Origin: Caprella mutica
Taxonomy: Eukaryota; Arthropoda; Malacostraca; Amphipoda; Caprellidae
Length of the DNA stretch: 64,000 bases
Reading direction: 5' to 3'
Assembly (NCBI GenBank): GCA_947561585.1
Contig: CANNZV010001166.1
Span: 302,905 to 366,904, forward strand
Shown here: positions 12,722-26,800 of the stretch, piece after piece
How positions within the stretch are numbered: position 1 is the first letter of the stretch
How the letters are laid out: the number at the start of each line of letters is the position of its first letter
The notes under the pieces: model-generated
The model's database searches: none
Seen by the model: the letters and a program-made list of their open reading frames with translations, nothing else
Told to the model about the DNA's origin: nothing
Made by a program: the position numbers and the translations under genes

Positions 12722-13802
12722 CAGGAAGTTTGCCAGGCGGAATTTTCCCCGTGGATTATATAAATACTTCTAGGTTTAAATTGGTAAATTGTAAATTAAA
12801 AGTTCAATATATGAGGTGCAATTTAAACTATAAATCGTTTTATTGTAACTTTAACATATTGTAAGTTTTATTTAACCAATGTTAAATAGCCACGAAATTG
12901 AAAATAAAATGAATTGGAATTTACTTAAAATAATTACAGAACACCTAATTAATTTAACTGTTATATATTTTGGCAGTGGTTTAGTAATAAAAATATTATT
13001 CTCTTTGCATTTTTTAGATACTGTAACTTTCTATTCTTAACTGCTGTTTGAAATTTCACTTATGGCTTTCTTAACATGTACAGTACGTCGTGACGAATTA
13101 TGACTATATGTTCATTGATATGTTCCATGATTTCATTAATGATTTCATAGTTTTCAATCTTACATTTAGTATTTAATATTTTTCTTAATAATAATATATT
13201 TTCCACGTGAATTTTACCTCATCGACACCATTGTGACACTATAAATAGAGCTGTCCAAATTAAAAAAACTTCAGGAACCAACTGATTATAATTGAATGAA
13301 TCTTCATCCTACGTTTTCAAGTCGTATAAATTTGTAGAACCACCAATAGTCTTACCTTCTATTCTTACCTACCTGCAGTTATCGTGAATACCATCTATAA
13401 AAACAGTTAAATTGCAACGATTATATAGTTTGTATCTTTAATTATCGAAAATGTTGAATTATTGTTAGTTAGGTTTACCCTAATTTTTGAATTCTACAAG
13501 ACTCTCAGAATATATGCACAGCAGTTGAGTTATAATAAGATGTTCTGTAATTATTTTAAATAATCTCAAACTCATTTTATTTTCAATTTCCTGGCTATTT
13601 AACATTGGTTATATAAAGCTCTTTATAGTACAATATGTTAAAGTTACATTAAGATGATATATATTTATGTAATTTTCATCTCACATTATAAAACTTTTAA
13701 TTTACAATTTACCAATTTAAACATAGAAGTATATAATCCACGGGGAAAAATCCGCATGGTAAATTCCCCTGGCAAAATTTCACACTGGCAAATTCCTAGA
13801 AC
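12722..13802. mobile_element. Foldback-like element A, 1.1 kb with long inverted arms
   Basis: The sequence at about 12722-12960 reappears in inverted order at about 13545-13802. The outermost part carries repeated modules such as TTTGCCAG and GGAATTT, for example CCACGGGGAAAAATCCGC at the right against GGAATTTTCCCCGTGG at the left. The arms also share complementary stretches around AACATTGGTTA and TTTACAATTTACC. Between the arms is AT-rich, non-coding sequence. The ends resemble those of elements B and C. Confidence 0.6.
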
Positions 13803-14488
13803 TATTCTCTCATATCTTAGTGCAAGTAAAACCTTTACAATGTTTATCTTTATTTAGATAATAGTGTCATAAAGTACTTTTAATTATGCTCTCTAAATTT
13901 TTAATTTTCACTTTCTTATTGCTATGTTTGTGTGTATTTTTATACTTATTGCATATGTCATATAGTAAGTGTGCTGTCGTGACGTCATCAGACTGACAAT
14001 GACTATTTACATTTAATGAATTAAGAGGCACTATCTATGAATAGAATATTATTCTGAGGTGATATATTACTGCTCAGAATATTACCACTGAAACTGAGTG
14101 AAATCCTTTTAGTGTTCATATATTCTTGTTATATCATATTACTGTACTGGAATATGTAAATTTATTCTCTCTATTACATTCAAATCTTAAGAAAATTCAA
14201 CAGTTGATTATTTTACTTTGCAAATTCTAAAGACTCCATGCATAAATTACTTTTAATGAGCAACTTTCGCCGAGATAAAGTGTTGGTAGCGCCAGTAACG
14301 CTCACAGTCTACGGTAAAGACAACTAATATTTCACTTACTCTACCCTCGTGAATAATAGCAACGAATGATTAACTTTTGGAAATGGGAGAAAAGGGTTTG
14401 TGTCAGGTTGTGAATGATTTTACAATTAAAAACTTCTATTTCATTGATAAAAATAATTCATTCATGTTCTTCTTTGAGTTGGGATAAT

Positions 14489-14660
14489 GTACGAATTATG
14501 GCTCTGTTTCACATCTTTGGTCATATAAGAAAAAACGATATATTAATAATTATTTTATTTCATTTTTAAGTATCATGGATATAAATTAAAATTTAAAAAA
14601 AATTATTATAGAGTTTTTTCTTGTATTACCAAAGATATGAAACAGAGCCATAATTCGTAC
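14489..14660. mobile_element. MITE family M, copy 1 (172 bp)
   Basis: The ends GTACGAATTATGGCTCTGTT and the complement of AACAGAGCCATAATTCGTAC form about 35 bases of inverted repeat, continuing as TTCACATCTTTGGT / ACCAAAGATATGAA. The core is AT-rich. It ends 50 bases before the acceptor of exon 1. A second copy is at 60134-60267. Confidence 0.75.
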
Positions 14661-14710
14661 CTTACCTCAATAACAGCAATACCATTAATTTATCTCTCTC
14701 TCTCTCTCAG

Positions 14711-14819
14711 GCAGTCTGGCTAACATCTCAGCCGTTACTATCCTCAATGTGATGCACAATGCCATTACTCTGCACAAGAGAACTATTGGGGCACGACACC
14801 TCTGCACACCTAGTGTCAG
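14711..14819 (+). CDS. Exon 1 of the followed series
   Basis: The exon follows a strong CT-repeat pyrimidine tract ending TCTCTCAG and stops at GTGTCAG|GTGAGTG. It begins with two bases of a split codon and ends in phase 2. It encodes SLANISAVTILNVMHNAITL and then HKRTIGARHLCTPSV, an amphipathic helical stretch. The last nine exon bases and the first eleven intron bases form the unit of the 20-bp array that starts here. Confidence 0.78.
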
Positions 14820-17800
14820 GTGAGTGTGACTAGTGTCAGGTGAGTGTGACTAGTGTCAGGTGAGTGTGACTAGTGTCAGGTGAGTGTGACTAGTGTCAGG
14901 TGAGTGTGACTAGTGTCAGGTGAGTGTGACTAGTGTCAGGTGAGTGTGACTAGTTACTGGTGAGTGTGACTAGTGTCAGGTGAGTGTGACTAGTGTCAGG
15001 TGAGTGTGACTAGTGTCAGGTGAATGTGACTAGTGTCAGGTGAGTGTGACTAGTGTCAGGTGAGTGTGACTAGTGTCAGGTGAGTGTGACTAGTATCAGG
15101 TGAGTGTGACTAGTGTCAGGTGAGTGTGACTAGTGTAAGGTGAGTGTGACTAGTGTCAGGTGAGTGTGACCAGTGTAAGGTGAGTGTGACTAGTGTCAGG
15201 TGAGTGTGACTAGTGTAAGGTGAGTGTGACTAGTGTCAGGTGAGTGTGACTAGTTACTAGTAGGACTAGACAAGAAATCAGAGCCACTTGTTACGTTTTC
15301 CCTTTAAATTTAGTCTAAAGGAGACACTTCAGTGCTCAACTATGATATTGATTTATTTATGTGTTTCAAGAGCTTGAAAGTGTTTCAGTTTGGACATCCA
15401 TCGTGGAAAATGATGGGGTAATTTCCGTAGAGTTAATGCGGAGACACTAAAGTGCATTGCACTGAAACACTTTCTGGCTCTTCAAAAACATAAGTTGGCA
15501 AACGAAAGTTGACAAAGTTTGACAAAAAAAAATAGATATGCATCTCATTTTAGACTTTTTAAATATTGAGTACAGCTATTGTTTTGACACAAATACCTAT
15601 AACAGTCTACCACTGTCAGCAATAGCGTAGCGTATTAACCTTCAATTCTATTTTCTTCTCTTTACATTTAATAGTATTATTTATTGTTAAAAGTTACGGG
15701 TTCTCAATGATACTAATATTAGTAAAACTAAAACATTCATGATTCTTGTCTTCAGTTTTAGCATACAATTATTAATTGAATAAAGTCGATAATGTTACAC
15801 TGTGTACTTAGTGACTGTTGTATTTTTTGAAAAATGGAAGAATAGTTCGTAGTAATTAGAATAGCAAAATAGGGACAATCATTTATAGTTTTAATGCAGA
15901 ACAAGTCAAACTACCTCATCAGCTGAATTTTCATTGTATTTTGTCTTTTACTAAATCTTTACAGTTACTTAATTTTGTCATTTAGTAAATCTTGTAATTT
16001 ACTACACTTTATCTTTTTCTAGCTTTATTTACCATTTATTTACCATTCTAATTTTCCGGTAAATTATTTCTCAACGTAGGGATGATATGCAAGCAGAATT
16101 GATTCACTTTACTAAAATTCTTCTATACTATGTAATTCACTCCATAGGATTTACTTCACTATAGAGGATAAGAGAGTTGTATGTAAACTTGGTCTTTTCA
16201 TGGCTAACTGCACAAAATATTTTCTTTCTTTTCCAAATAAATTCATTATGCAACGTATTCATATCTCAAGACTCTAAAAATTGGGATGGTTCACGACTTC
16301 ATTATGGATATTTTTACATGTAGAAACTCCTTACTATATAGAGATGCATTGAAAACTACTGGCTGTAGACTTAACTAAATATGTTCACTACAGAAGTAAA
16401 TGATTCACTATAAAGGAGTCTAATGTTATATAGTAAAATGCATATTTATTTACTCAACTCTGAACTCTGACCTATTTTGACTGCATTGATTTTTCGGGTA
16501 ATTTTGTTCTCGTTGCAGTGTCCCTTTTACCCTGAATGTATTTGTCTTGTAACAGTATCTGAGTAGATATGGTAAGGACAATTGAGGTGATTTGTTACGT
16601 GACGTCATCACTGCAACACTCATTAAATCAAGTTCAAGGGAATTAGAGAGTGTAAATTTATGAGACTTGTTTATATATTGCCATTTTAAAAATAGTAATA
16701 GATCTATTCAGTTATTCAAACTGTTAAACTTCTTTTTTCTATTTAAGTGTGTTGTGGTGATGACGTCACTTCCACACATCACTCTATTGTAACTGCTATG
16801 TTTGCTCTGTATTCTGTGAACTGAATGGAGTAACATTGCTGCATCACTCAGTCTTTTTAGTTTATAAAAAATTAGTAGAAAATAAACAAATATATCTATA
16901 ATTAATTACATGATGCCTATTTATAGTAAGAATTATAAATACCTGAACATTCTGTTAATAATAAATGACAAGCGTTTCTATGAGGAGAATTTTAATGAAA
17001 AAATAAAAATTGTACAAGATGTAATTCATGATAAATTATCCTAAATTTATCATTTTATATAAAAATCAAGTTCCCAATAGACCAATGTTGGTCTTTTTGG
17101 ATAAGTATAATGAATTTTTTTTTGTCATTTCAAATGGACAGAACAATTCAAACACGATTTTATTGTAATTGTTTGATTGGGAAGTTAAACCTCAAATATT
17201 CCGATCAAACGAATTCTCTAATGGGCGCCTCTTGCTTCTGACCAGGTGGCGCCACTGTCGCAGTCACTGCCTCCAGATACTGAGTGCACGGGTCCTCCTC
17301 TTCATGACCCACTGCCCCGCCATCCAAAGGCAACTCATGGAGCCTAACAGACTCAAGAGTCTGGTGTCTGCCCTGGACTCAACGCATGACCCTGTGAGTA
17401 GGAACTTATTAGCTTATTGGGGTCTCTATTGCCCTGCACTAGATAGTAGTTTGCTTATATTATATCGTACTATTGCCTATATTATATCGCTCTCAAATAG
17501 CCCGACTTCAGTACTAAATTTGTAAGGGTATTTTTGTGTTGAATAAAAAAGTAGTGCAGGTTCTAAGCGACGAGACCTTTGGCACTTATTCTGGTGTGCC
17601 TTGTAAGTAGAGAATGACAATAAAGTATGGAGCAGCAGACGCGATAAATGTTAGTACATACTTTGTAACTACTAAATAAATAGAGTTAAATAATAAAGTG
17701 TTTTTTCTAATACTATTGACTCTGTATATCTTTAGTTCATGTGCTTCTTTTAATACGAAACAATTAATTCATACCTACAATTATTCTCATGAAAGTGCCT

Positions 17801-20800
17801 TAAACTTTCAATGTAATTTTCTGTTTAATAATAACATTATTATCATACAATAAATATAAGAGGGTATTTCGTTTCACTATGGGAATATTTTTATTATTAC
17901 TCTTCAAACAAATACTTTTTTATTCATATTGAAAGCGATTTATTATTTAAGTGAGATATTTGACGCGTTATTCTTTTCTTTTATTCACAGTCTCACTTTT
18001 CTTTTCTTTTATTCACAGTCTCTTTTCTTCTTTTAATAATATTGTCCATTACTTTATATTTCTATATATTTCTTTCACTGTAAAATAATTGAAAATAAAT
18101 AATACAAATAATCTTCAAAATATCTTTATTCCGCTTGAAGCTCCTCCTCTCTTTGCATTAATTTCTTTCTTTTTCTCCTCCTACCACTACAATAGTAGTC
18201 GCCATTTAATTTATCCCATCCTTACATGCGGTACTTCTTAATAATTAACTCCCATTAATTAATGCTGTTATGATTTTTAGCACAAGTTTCACTTATGGAG
18301 AAAGTAAAGAGAAACTTTGAACTTCAAAGACCAAATGCTTTTTGTTTCCCTTGAAAGACTGCCACAAGTTTCTATTATGCCAAGAGTTTTCGTGATAAAG
18401 ATTTACTTGTTTATTTACCAGAAGTTAATTTACTAATGAGCTCCGCATCATTCCTTATCATTTTATCTGTTATTATTTTAATGCTGCATTGAAGAAGTAC
18501 TTAAGAATTAAAATGTGTGTTTTAAAAAGAACACGTGCTTTTACTACTAATATTTCTCTCTGCCTTGCATATTTTGGAGGTTTAATATTTGCTCGAATTC
18601 TCGACTTATTATGATTATGCCATTAAAAGAACTTTGTCGTCTTTTACGATGGGACTTGAACAATAACTGTAAAATTCCGAGAAATGATAGCAACTCTTCT
18701 CAGAATGTATCAAAAGTTTATCCCAAATGGCTCAATAATATTCTGAAACTGTGAAACGCTGGAGGCATTCGTTAATTGTCTTCTTCATTGGGAAAATAAA
18801 ATGAAAAATTAAGAGGAAAGCAGCGTTCATCTGCAAGCTTTCTATGTAGTTGTTAGCTATTCTATTGATTACTTGTGAGTTTATTTAAGCACATGACTGC
18901 GTAAGTTAATTGGTTACTAAACTACAGAACATACTCTAAGATTTTTACTCTAATTAATCACTCTAATTTTGTTCCATATTTCAGCAACTGCTGTGCCTCG
19001 TTAATCAGGTAGTAGCTACACTTGCTCTGGATCCTATGAAACATAGATCTCTCCTTGAAGCAAATGTTCCTGATGCCCTCACTCAGCTTATACTGCCTTC
19101 TGATGAATGGTAAGTTAGTAAATAGCGACATATGGCATCTCACTCAGCTTATACTGCCTTCTGATGAATGGTAAGTTAGTAAATAGCGACATATGGCATC
19201 TCACTCAGCTCATACTGCCTTCTGATGAATGGTAAGTTAGTAAATAGCGACATATGGCATCTCACTCAGCTCATACTGCCTTCTGATGAATGGTAAGTTA
19301 GTAAATAGCGACATATGGCATCTCACTCAGCTTATACTGCCTTCTGATGAATGGTAAGTTAGTAAATAGCGACATATGGCATCTCACTCAGCTCATACTG
19401 CCTTCTGATGAATGGTAAGTTAGTAAATAGCGACATATGGCATCTCACTCAGCTCATACTGCCTTCTGATGAATGGTAAGTTAGTAAATAGCGACATATG
19501 GCATCTCACTCAGCTTATACTGCCTTCTGATGAATGGTAAGTTAGTAAATTGCGACATATGGCATCTCACTCAGCTTATACTGCCTTCTGATGAATGGTA
19601 AGTTAGTATATAGCGACATATAGCATCTCACTCAGCTCATACTGCCTTCTGATGAATGGTAAGTTAGTAAATAGCGACATATGGCATCTCACTCAGCTTA
19701 TACTGCCTTCTGATGAATGGTAAGTTAGTATATAGCGACATATGGCATCTCACTCAGCTCATACTGCCTTCTGATTAATGGTAAATTAGTAAATAGCGAC
19801 ATATGGCATCTCACTCAGCTCATACTGCCTTCTGTTGAATGGTAAGTTAGTAAATAGCGACATATGGCATCTCACTCAGCTTATACTGCCTTCTGATGAA
19901 TGGTAAGTTAGTATATAGTGACATATGGCATCTCACTCAGCTCATACTGCCTTCTGTTGAATGGTAAGTTAGTATATAGCGACATATGGCATCTCACTCA
20001 GCTCATACTGCCTTCTGATGAATGGTAAGTTAGTATATAGTGACATATGGCATCTCACTCAGCTCATACTGCCTTCTGTTGAATGGTAAGTTAGTATATA
20101 GCGACATATGGCATCTCACTCAGCTCATACTGCCTTCTGATGAATGGTAAGTTAGTATATAGTGACATATGGCATCTCACTCAGCTCATACTGCCTTCTG
20201 TTGAATGGTAAGTTAGTATATAGCGACATATGGCATCTCACTCAGCTCATACTGCCTTCTGATGAATGTTAAGTTAGTATATAGTGACATATGGCATCTC
20301 ACTCAGCTCATACTGCCTTCTGATGAATGGTAAGTTAGTATATAGTGACATATGGCATCTCACTCAGCTCATACTGCCTTCTGTTGAATGGTAAGTTAGT
20401 ATATAGCGACATATGGCATCTCACTCAGCTCATACTGCCTTCTGATGAATGTTAAGTTAGTATATGGTGACATATGGCATCTCACTCAGCTTATACTGCC
20501 TTCTGTTGAATGGTAAGTTAGTATATAGTTACATATGGCATCTCACTCAGCTCATACTGCCTTCTGTTGAATGGTAAGTTAGTATATAGCGACATATGGC
20601 ATCTCACTCAGCTCATACTGCCTTCTGATGAATGGTAAGTTAGTATATAGCGACATATGGCATCTCACTCAGCTCATACTGCCTTCTGATGAATGGTGAA
20701 TTAGTAAATAGCGACATATGGCATCTCACTCAGCTCATACTGCCTTCTGTTGAATGTTAAGTTAGTATATAGTGACATATGGCATCTCACTCAGCTCATA

Positions 20801-23800
20801 CTGCCTTCTGTTGAATGATAAGTTAGTATATAGTGACATATGGGTTGAGAGCAGTTACTGGAAATACGTAATATGTTTTATTTTTTTATTAAAGTGTTCT
20901 TATTTAAAAGTAGGCGCTGCGAATAGCATGCCTAAGTATGGTCTACTGGAGGCTTACTGTCCCTATTTTAGTTGTATTTGGTTATAGCTACTTCCTCAAT
21001 AAATTTCCATTGCAAATTTTTCACATAGTTCCATACCAATTTTTCTGGCAGGTACTACACTAACCACTCCACTCGTCACGCACGGTATGTGAAGCATCAC
21101 GCAGCCAGGGTGTTAGTGTACCTAGGTTTGCAGCATCGGGTACAACGAAGGGTCAACATCTATGATTTGCTGTTGGGTGAGTTGGCTTATCATATCATAT
21201 AATTTACTATACATAAGTGGTAGTAGGAAAGATATCATATATTCGAATGTATAAAGAAATAACGGACTTTATCTTTACGCCCATACTATACTAGCAGTTT
21301 CACCGCCGCGTTGTCACTGCCCTGTTACTGCTTCTTGAATTTCAAAGTATACTAGGCAGTGAGAACGCGCTAGATACGCTTTGCCGTCTATACAGTGTTT
21401 TCTGTAGCAATTGAATGCTGATTCTATACAAATTTTATAAATAAATGAATTTCCTTTTTTTCAATTTTGAGATTTATGGTATTTTTTCTAAATTTCTTTA
21501 TTTTATAAAAAAAATTAGTTTTCTAAGAAAAAATTGTGTTCGTTTTTTTAAATTCTTGGGTCTGATTGGTATACCACCTAGGGGTGACCGATAACAAAAC
21601 TCTATAAAAGGTAAACCAATAGAGGTAGAACCCTCTACTTTTCGCCACTTTTTAGAAAATACTTCAAATGTTTCTGGTAGTAAAATAAAATTTATACCTA
21701 AATATTTATTTAGGCTTAGGCCTCTTTCAACATGTCCTCTGTCTATTTGTAGGCATTTCTGCAGTCATCGCTGGTATTCCATTATAACCTGCCAGCACAT
21801 TTCTTCGGTGATGTGCCCTTCAAAAGCCGTTTCAATCCTTGTCTTTAGCTCGTTTATTGTTCTGAACAAAAAAGTCACAGAATTTAAGTCCGTTGAACAT
21901 AGAGGCTGTGGCATGGTGAACCTCTGTCTATATCCATCTGTTTGGTAAATTTTCGTCCATTCAACATGTCATGGCCTCCATGTTCACTGGACTTAAACCC
22001 CTGTGATTTCTTGTTATGGGAGTTCATCAAGTTCAGAACAATTGACGAGCTAAAGACAAGGATTGAAACGGCCTTTGAAGGGCACATCACATAAGAAATG
22101 TGCCGGTAGGTTATGATAGGTACCAGCGACGACTGCAGAAATGCATGGAAACAGACGGAGGTCATGTTGAGGCCTATGCTTGAATAAATATTTAGGTAGA
22201 AATTTTATTTTACTACCACAAGAACTTGAAGTATTTTCTGAAAAAATGACGAAAAGTAGAGGGTTCTATCTGTATTAGTTTACGTGTTATAGAGTTTTGT
22301 TATCGGTCACCCCTAGGTGGAACACCCGGTATATATTCACTATTGTACTTCCCCATTAAAATAAATGGGGAATCAATAGTAAAATTAAAAAAGAATAAGT
22401 AAATAAATGTAGCTATGTAAAAAATATGTATGCGAATATAAATTTATGTAAATAACTATATATGTATATAAAAAATTATGTGAATAGAAATTTATGTAGA
22501 GAATCATATGTGAAAAAGATATACATATTTTTTCATATATTTGCTGTATTTGGATATTTACTACTTTACTGGTCTGTGTATGTGCTTATACTTTGACTGC
22601 CGCGGTGAAACTGCCCAGTATACTTTACATAGCGACTACGGCCTAGCGCCGTAGTAACGCAGACTGCCAAGGTGGTAGCAACGCCAGTATACTAGGCAAA
22701 TTTGCTTTTCCATTCATTTAACCGTGATTAATTGAGATTCGTAAACAGGGCACTGACAACGCGGTGGTGAAACTGTTAGTATAGTATGGGCCTTACTTGG
22801 TTAAATTCTGGTCTGTTATCTTCACTTAGTTAAATTCTTAATATTTAAACAATAATTGGAATCGGAATAATATTTTTTTTAATCATAGATACCATATTAG
22901 ATGATTTAAGCTGAATTTTTTTCAATTTTTTTAATACTTGATCTTCACAACCTTAAAAGAGATCGTTCATATTACTGCGAAGAACATCAGCCGATATATA
23001 CATTAACTAGATTATGTGCACTCGGTAGAGCGCATACCTTCGCCGCTGCTTTGACCTGTTCTCTCCCAAAATTTAATAAACTGCTAACTGGATAATAACC
23101 AATCGTCCCACCAAGTTTCATGCAATATGGTTTTCAATACTTTTTGAGTTATTGAGTTATAAATGACCTTGACCTTTGACCGGATCACTCCCTAAATTCT
23201 AACAGATGATTCCTGGACATTGACCAATTGTACCATCAAATTTCAGACAATTTGGTTGAATACTTCTCGAGTTATTGAGTTACAAACGGCTTTGACCTTG
23301 ATCTTTGACCTTTGACCTGACCGCTCCCAAAATCTAACAAAATGGTTCCTGTATATTGATTAATCGTCCCACCAAGCTTCATGCAATATGGTTCAATACT
23401 TTTTGAGTTATGAATGACCATGACCTTGACCTTTGACCGGGTCACTCCCTAAAGTCTACCAGCAGGTCACTAGACATGGACCAATCGTTTCACCAAATTT
23501 CAGGCAATTTGGTTGAACACTTTTTCAGTGTCATAAATAAATAAATAAACGACGGCTAAAATATGACCCTAGGTAATAATGTATAATCAATAACATTATC
23601 ATTCTTAAGGTTGTATATTTATAAAAACTAAAGTAAATATTTATTAAAAGTAAATGAAACTATATTAATTGTTTTTCATCAATTCTTTCAATTAGCATAT
23701 TTCTGGTTCTTTATCTTTACTAGCTTCTATATTTCTGATCCACCATCTTTACTTGGTTCATTTCTGGTTCGTTATCTTTACTTGGTTCATTTCTGGTCCG

Positions 23801-26800
23801 TTATCTTTACTTGGTTCATTTCTGGTCCGTTATCTTAACTTGGTTCATTTCTGGTCCGTTATCTTTACTTGGTTCATTTCTGGTCCGTTATCTTTACTTG
23901 GTTCATTTCTGGTCCGTTATCATTACTTGGTTCATTTCTGGTCCGTTATCTTTACTTGGTTCATTTCTGGTCCGTTATCTTTACTTGGTTCATTTCTGGT
24001 CCGTTATCTTTACTTGGTTCATTTCTGGTCCGTTATCATTACTTGGTTCATTTCTGGTCCGTTATCATTACTTGGTTCATTTCTGGTCCGTTATCTTGAC
24101 TTGGTTCATTCCTGGTCCGTTATCTCTACTTGGTTCATTTCTGGTCCGTTATCTTGACTTGGTTCATTTCTGGTCCGTTATCATTACTTGGTTCATTTCT
24201 GGTCCGTTATCATTACTTGGTTCATTTCTGGTCCGTTATCTTTACTTGGTTCATTTCTGGTCCGTTATCATTACTTGGTTCATTTCTGGTACGTTATCTT
24301 GACTTGGTTCATTTCTGGTCCGTTATCATTACTTGGTTCATTTCTGGTCCGTTATCATTACTTGGTTCATATCTGGTCCGTTATCTTTACTTGGTTCATT
24401 TCTGGTTCGTTATCTTTACTAGCTTCATTTCTGGTCCGTTATCTTTACTTGGTTCATTTCTGGTCCGTTATCTTTACTTGGTTCATTTCTGGTCCGTTAT
24501 CTTTACTTGGTTCATTTCTGGTCCGTTATCTTTACTTGGTTCATTTCTGGTCCGTTATCATTACTTGGTTCATTTCTGGTCCGTTATCATTACTTGGTTC
24601 ATTTCTGGTCCGTTATCTTGACTTGGTTCATTCCTAGTCCGTTATCTCTACTTGGTTCATTTCTGGTCCGTTATCTTGACTTGGTTCATTTCTGGTCCGT
24701 TATCATTACTTGGTTTATTTCTGGTCCGTTATCATTACTTGGTTTATTTCTGGTCCGTTATCTTTACTTGGTTCATTTCTGGTCCGTTATCATTACTTGG
24801 TTCATTTCTGGTCCGTTATCTTGACTTGGTTCATTTCTGGTCCGTTATCATTACTTGGTTCATTTCTGGTCCGTTATCATTACTTGGTTCATTTCTGGTC
24901 CGTTATCTTTACTTGGTTCATTTCTGGTTCGTTATCTTTACTTGGTTCATTTCTGGTCCGTTATCTTTACTTGGTTCATTTCTGGTCCGTTATCTTTACT
25001 TGGTTCATTTCTGGTCCGTTATCATTACTTGGTTCATTTCTGGTCCGTTATCATTACTTGGTTCATTTCTGGTCCGTTATCTTGACTTGGTTCATTCCTG
25101 GTCCGTTATCTCTACTTGGTTCATTTCTGGTCCGTTATCTTGACTTGGTTCATTTCTGGTCCGTTATCATTACTTGGTTCATTTCTGGTCCGTTATCATT
25201 ACTTGGTTCATTTCTGGTCCGTTATCTTTACTTGGTTCATTTCTGGTCCGTTATCATTACTTGGTTCATTTCTGGTCCGTTATCTTGACTTGGTTCATTT
25301 CTGGTCCGTTATCATTACTTGGTTCATTTATGGTCCGTTATCTTGACTTGGTTCATTTCTGGTCCGTTATCATTACTTGGTTCATTTCTGGTCCGTTATC
25401 ATTACTTGGTTCATTTCTGGTCCGTTATCTTTACTTGGTTCATTTCTGGTTCGTTATCTTTACTAGCTTCATTTCTGGTCCGTTATCTTTACTTGGTTCA
25501 TTTCTGGTCCGTTATCTTTACTTGGTTCATTTCTGGTCCGTTATCTTTACTTGGTTCAGTTCTGGTTCGTTGTCTTTTCTTGGTTCAGTTCTGGTCCGTT
25601 ATCTTTACTTGGTTCATTTCTGGTCCGTTATCTTTACTTGGTTCATTTCTGGTCCGTTATCTTTACTTGGTTCATTTCTGGTCCGTTATCCTTACTTGGT
25701 TCAGTTCTGGTCCGTTATCTTTTCTTGGTTCAGTTCTGGTCCGTTATCTTTACTTGGTTCATTTCTGGTCCGTTATCTTTACTTGGTTCATTTCTGGTCT
25801 GTTATCATTTTTAGCTTCATTTCTGGTCCGTTATCTTTACTTGGTTCAGTTTTGGTCCGTTATCTTTACTTGGTTCAGTTCTGGTCCGTTATCTTTACTT
25901 GGTTCAGTTCTGGTCCGTTATCTTTACTTGGTTCAGTTCTGGTCCGTTATCTTTACTTGGTTCAGTTCTGGTCCGTTATCTTTACTTGGTTCAGTTCTGG
26001 TCCGTTATCTTTACTTGGTTCAGTTCTGGTCCGTTATCTTTACTTGGTTCATTTCTGGTCCGTTATCATTACTTGGTTCATTTTTAGTCCGTTATCTTTA
26101 CTGGGTTCATTTCTGGTCCGTTATCTTTACTTGGTTCATTTCTGGTCCGTTATCTTTACTTGGTTCATTTCTGGTCCGTTATCTTTACTTGGTTCATTTC
26201 TGGTCCGTTATCTTTACTTGGTTCATTTTTAGTCTGTTATCTTTACTGGGTTCATTTCTGGTCCGTTATCTTTACTTGGTTCATTTCTGGTCCGTTATCT
26301 TTACTTGGTTCATTTCTGGTCCGTTATCTTTACTTGGTTCATTTCTGGTCCGTTATCTTTACTTGGTTCATTTTTAGTCCGTTATCTTTACTGGGTTCAT
26401 TTCTGGTCCGTTATCTTTACTTGGTTCATTTCTGGTCCGTTATCTTTACTTGGTTCATTTCTGGTCCGTTATCTTTACTTGGTTCATTTCTGGTCCGTTA
26501 TCTTTACTTGGTTCATTTCTGGTCCGTTATCTTTACTTGGTTCATTTCTGGTCCGTTATATTTACTTGGTTCATTTCTGGTCCGTTATCTTTACTTGGTT
26601 CATTTCTGGTCCGTTATATTTACTTGCTCCTATATTTTATTAGCCTAACCGAAAATCATTGCTGTTCAATTAAAGTTATTCACTGTTCTGGTACTACGAT
26701 AGTTCACTCAATCCACGAAATCGCATCTACAATTGATGTGGGTAGTAACTTAGCACAAGCTAAGATGCTCTTAGATCAGGCCATTTCTATACATAATCGC

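Noticed and set aside
23004..23060. tRNA gene at the start of repeat family D
   Set aside because: Only the A-box-like portion is present. No acceptor stem, anticodon arm or T arm could be folded.
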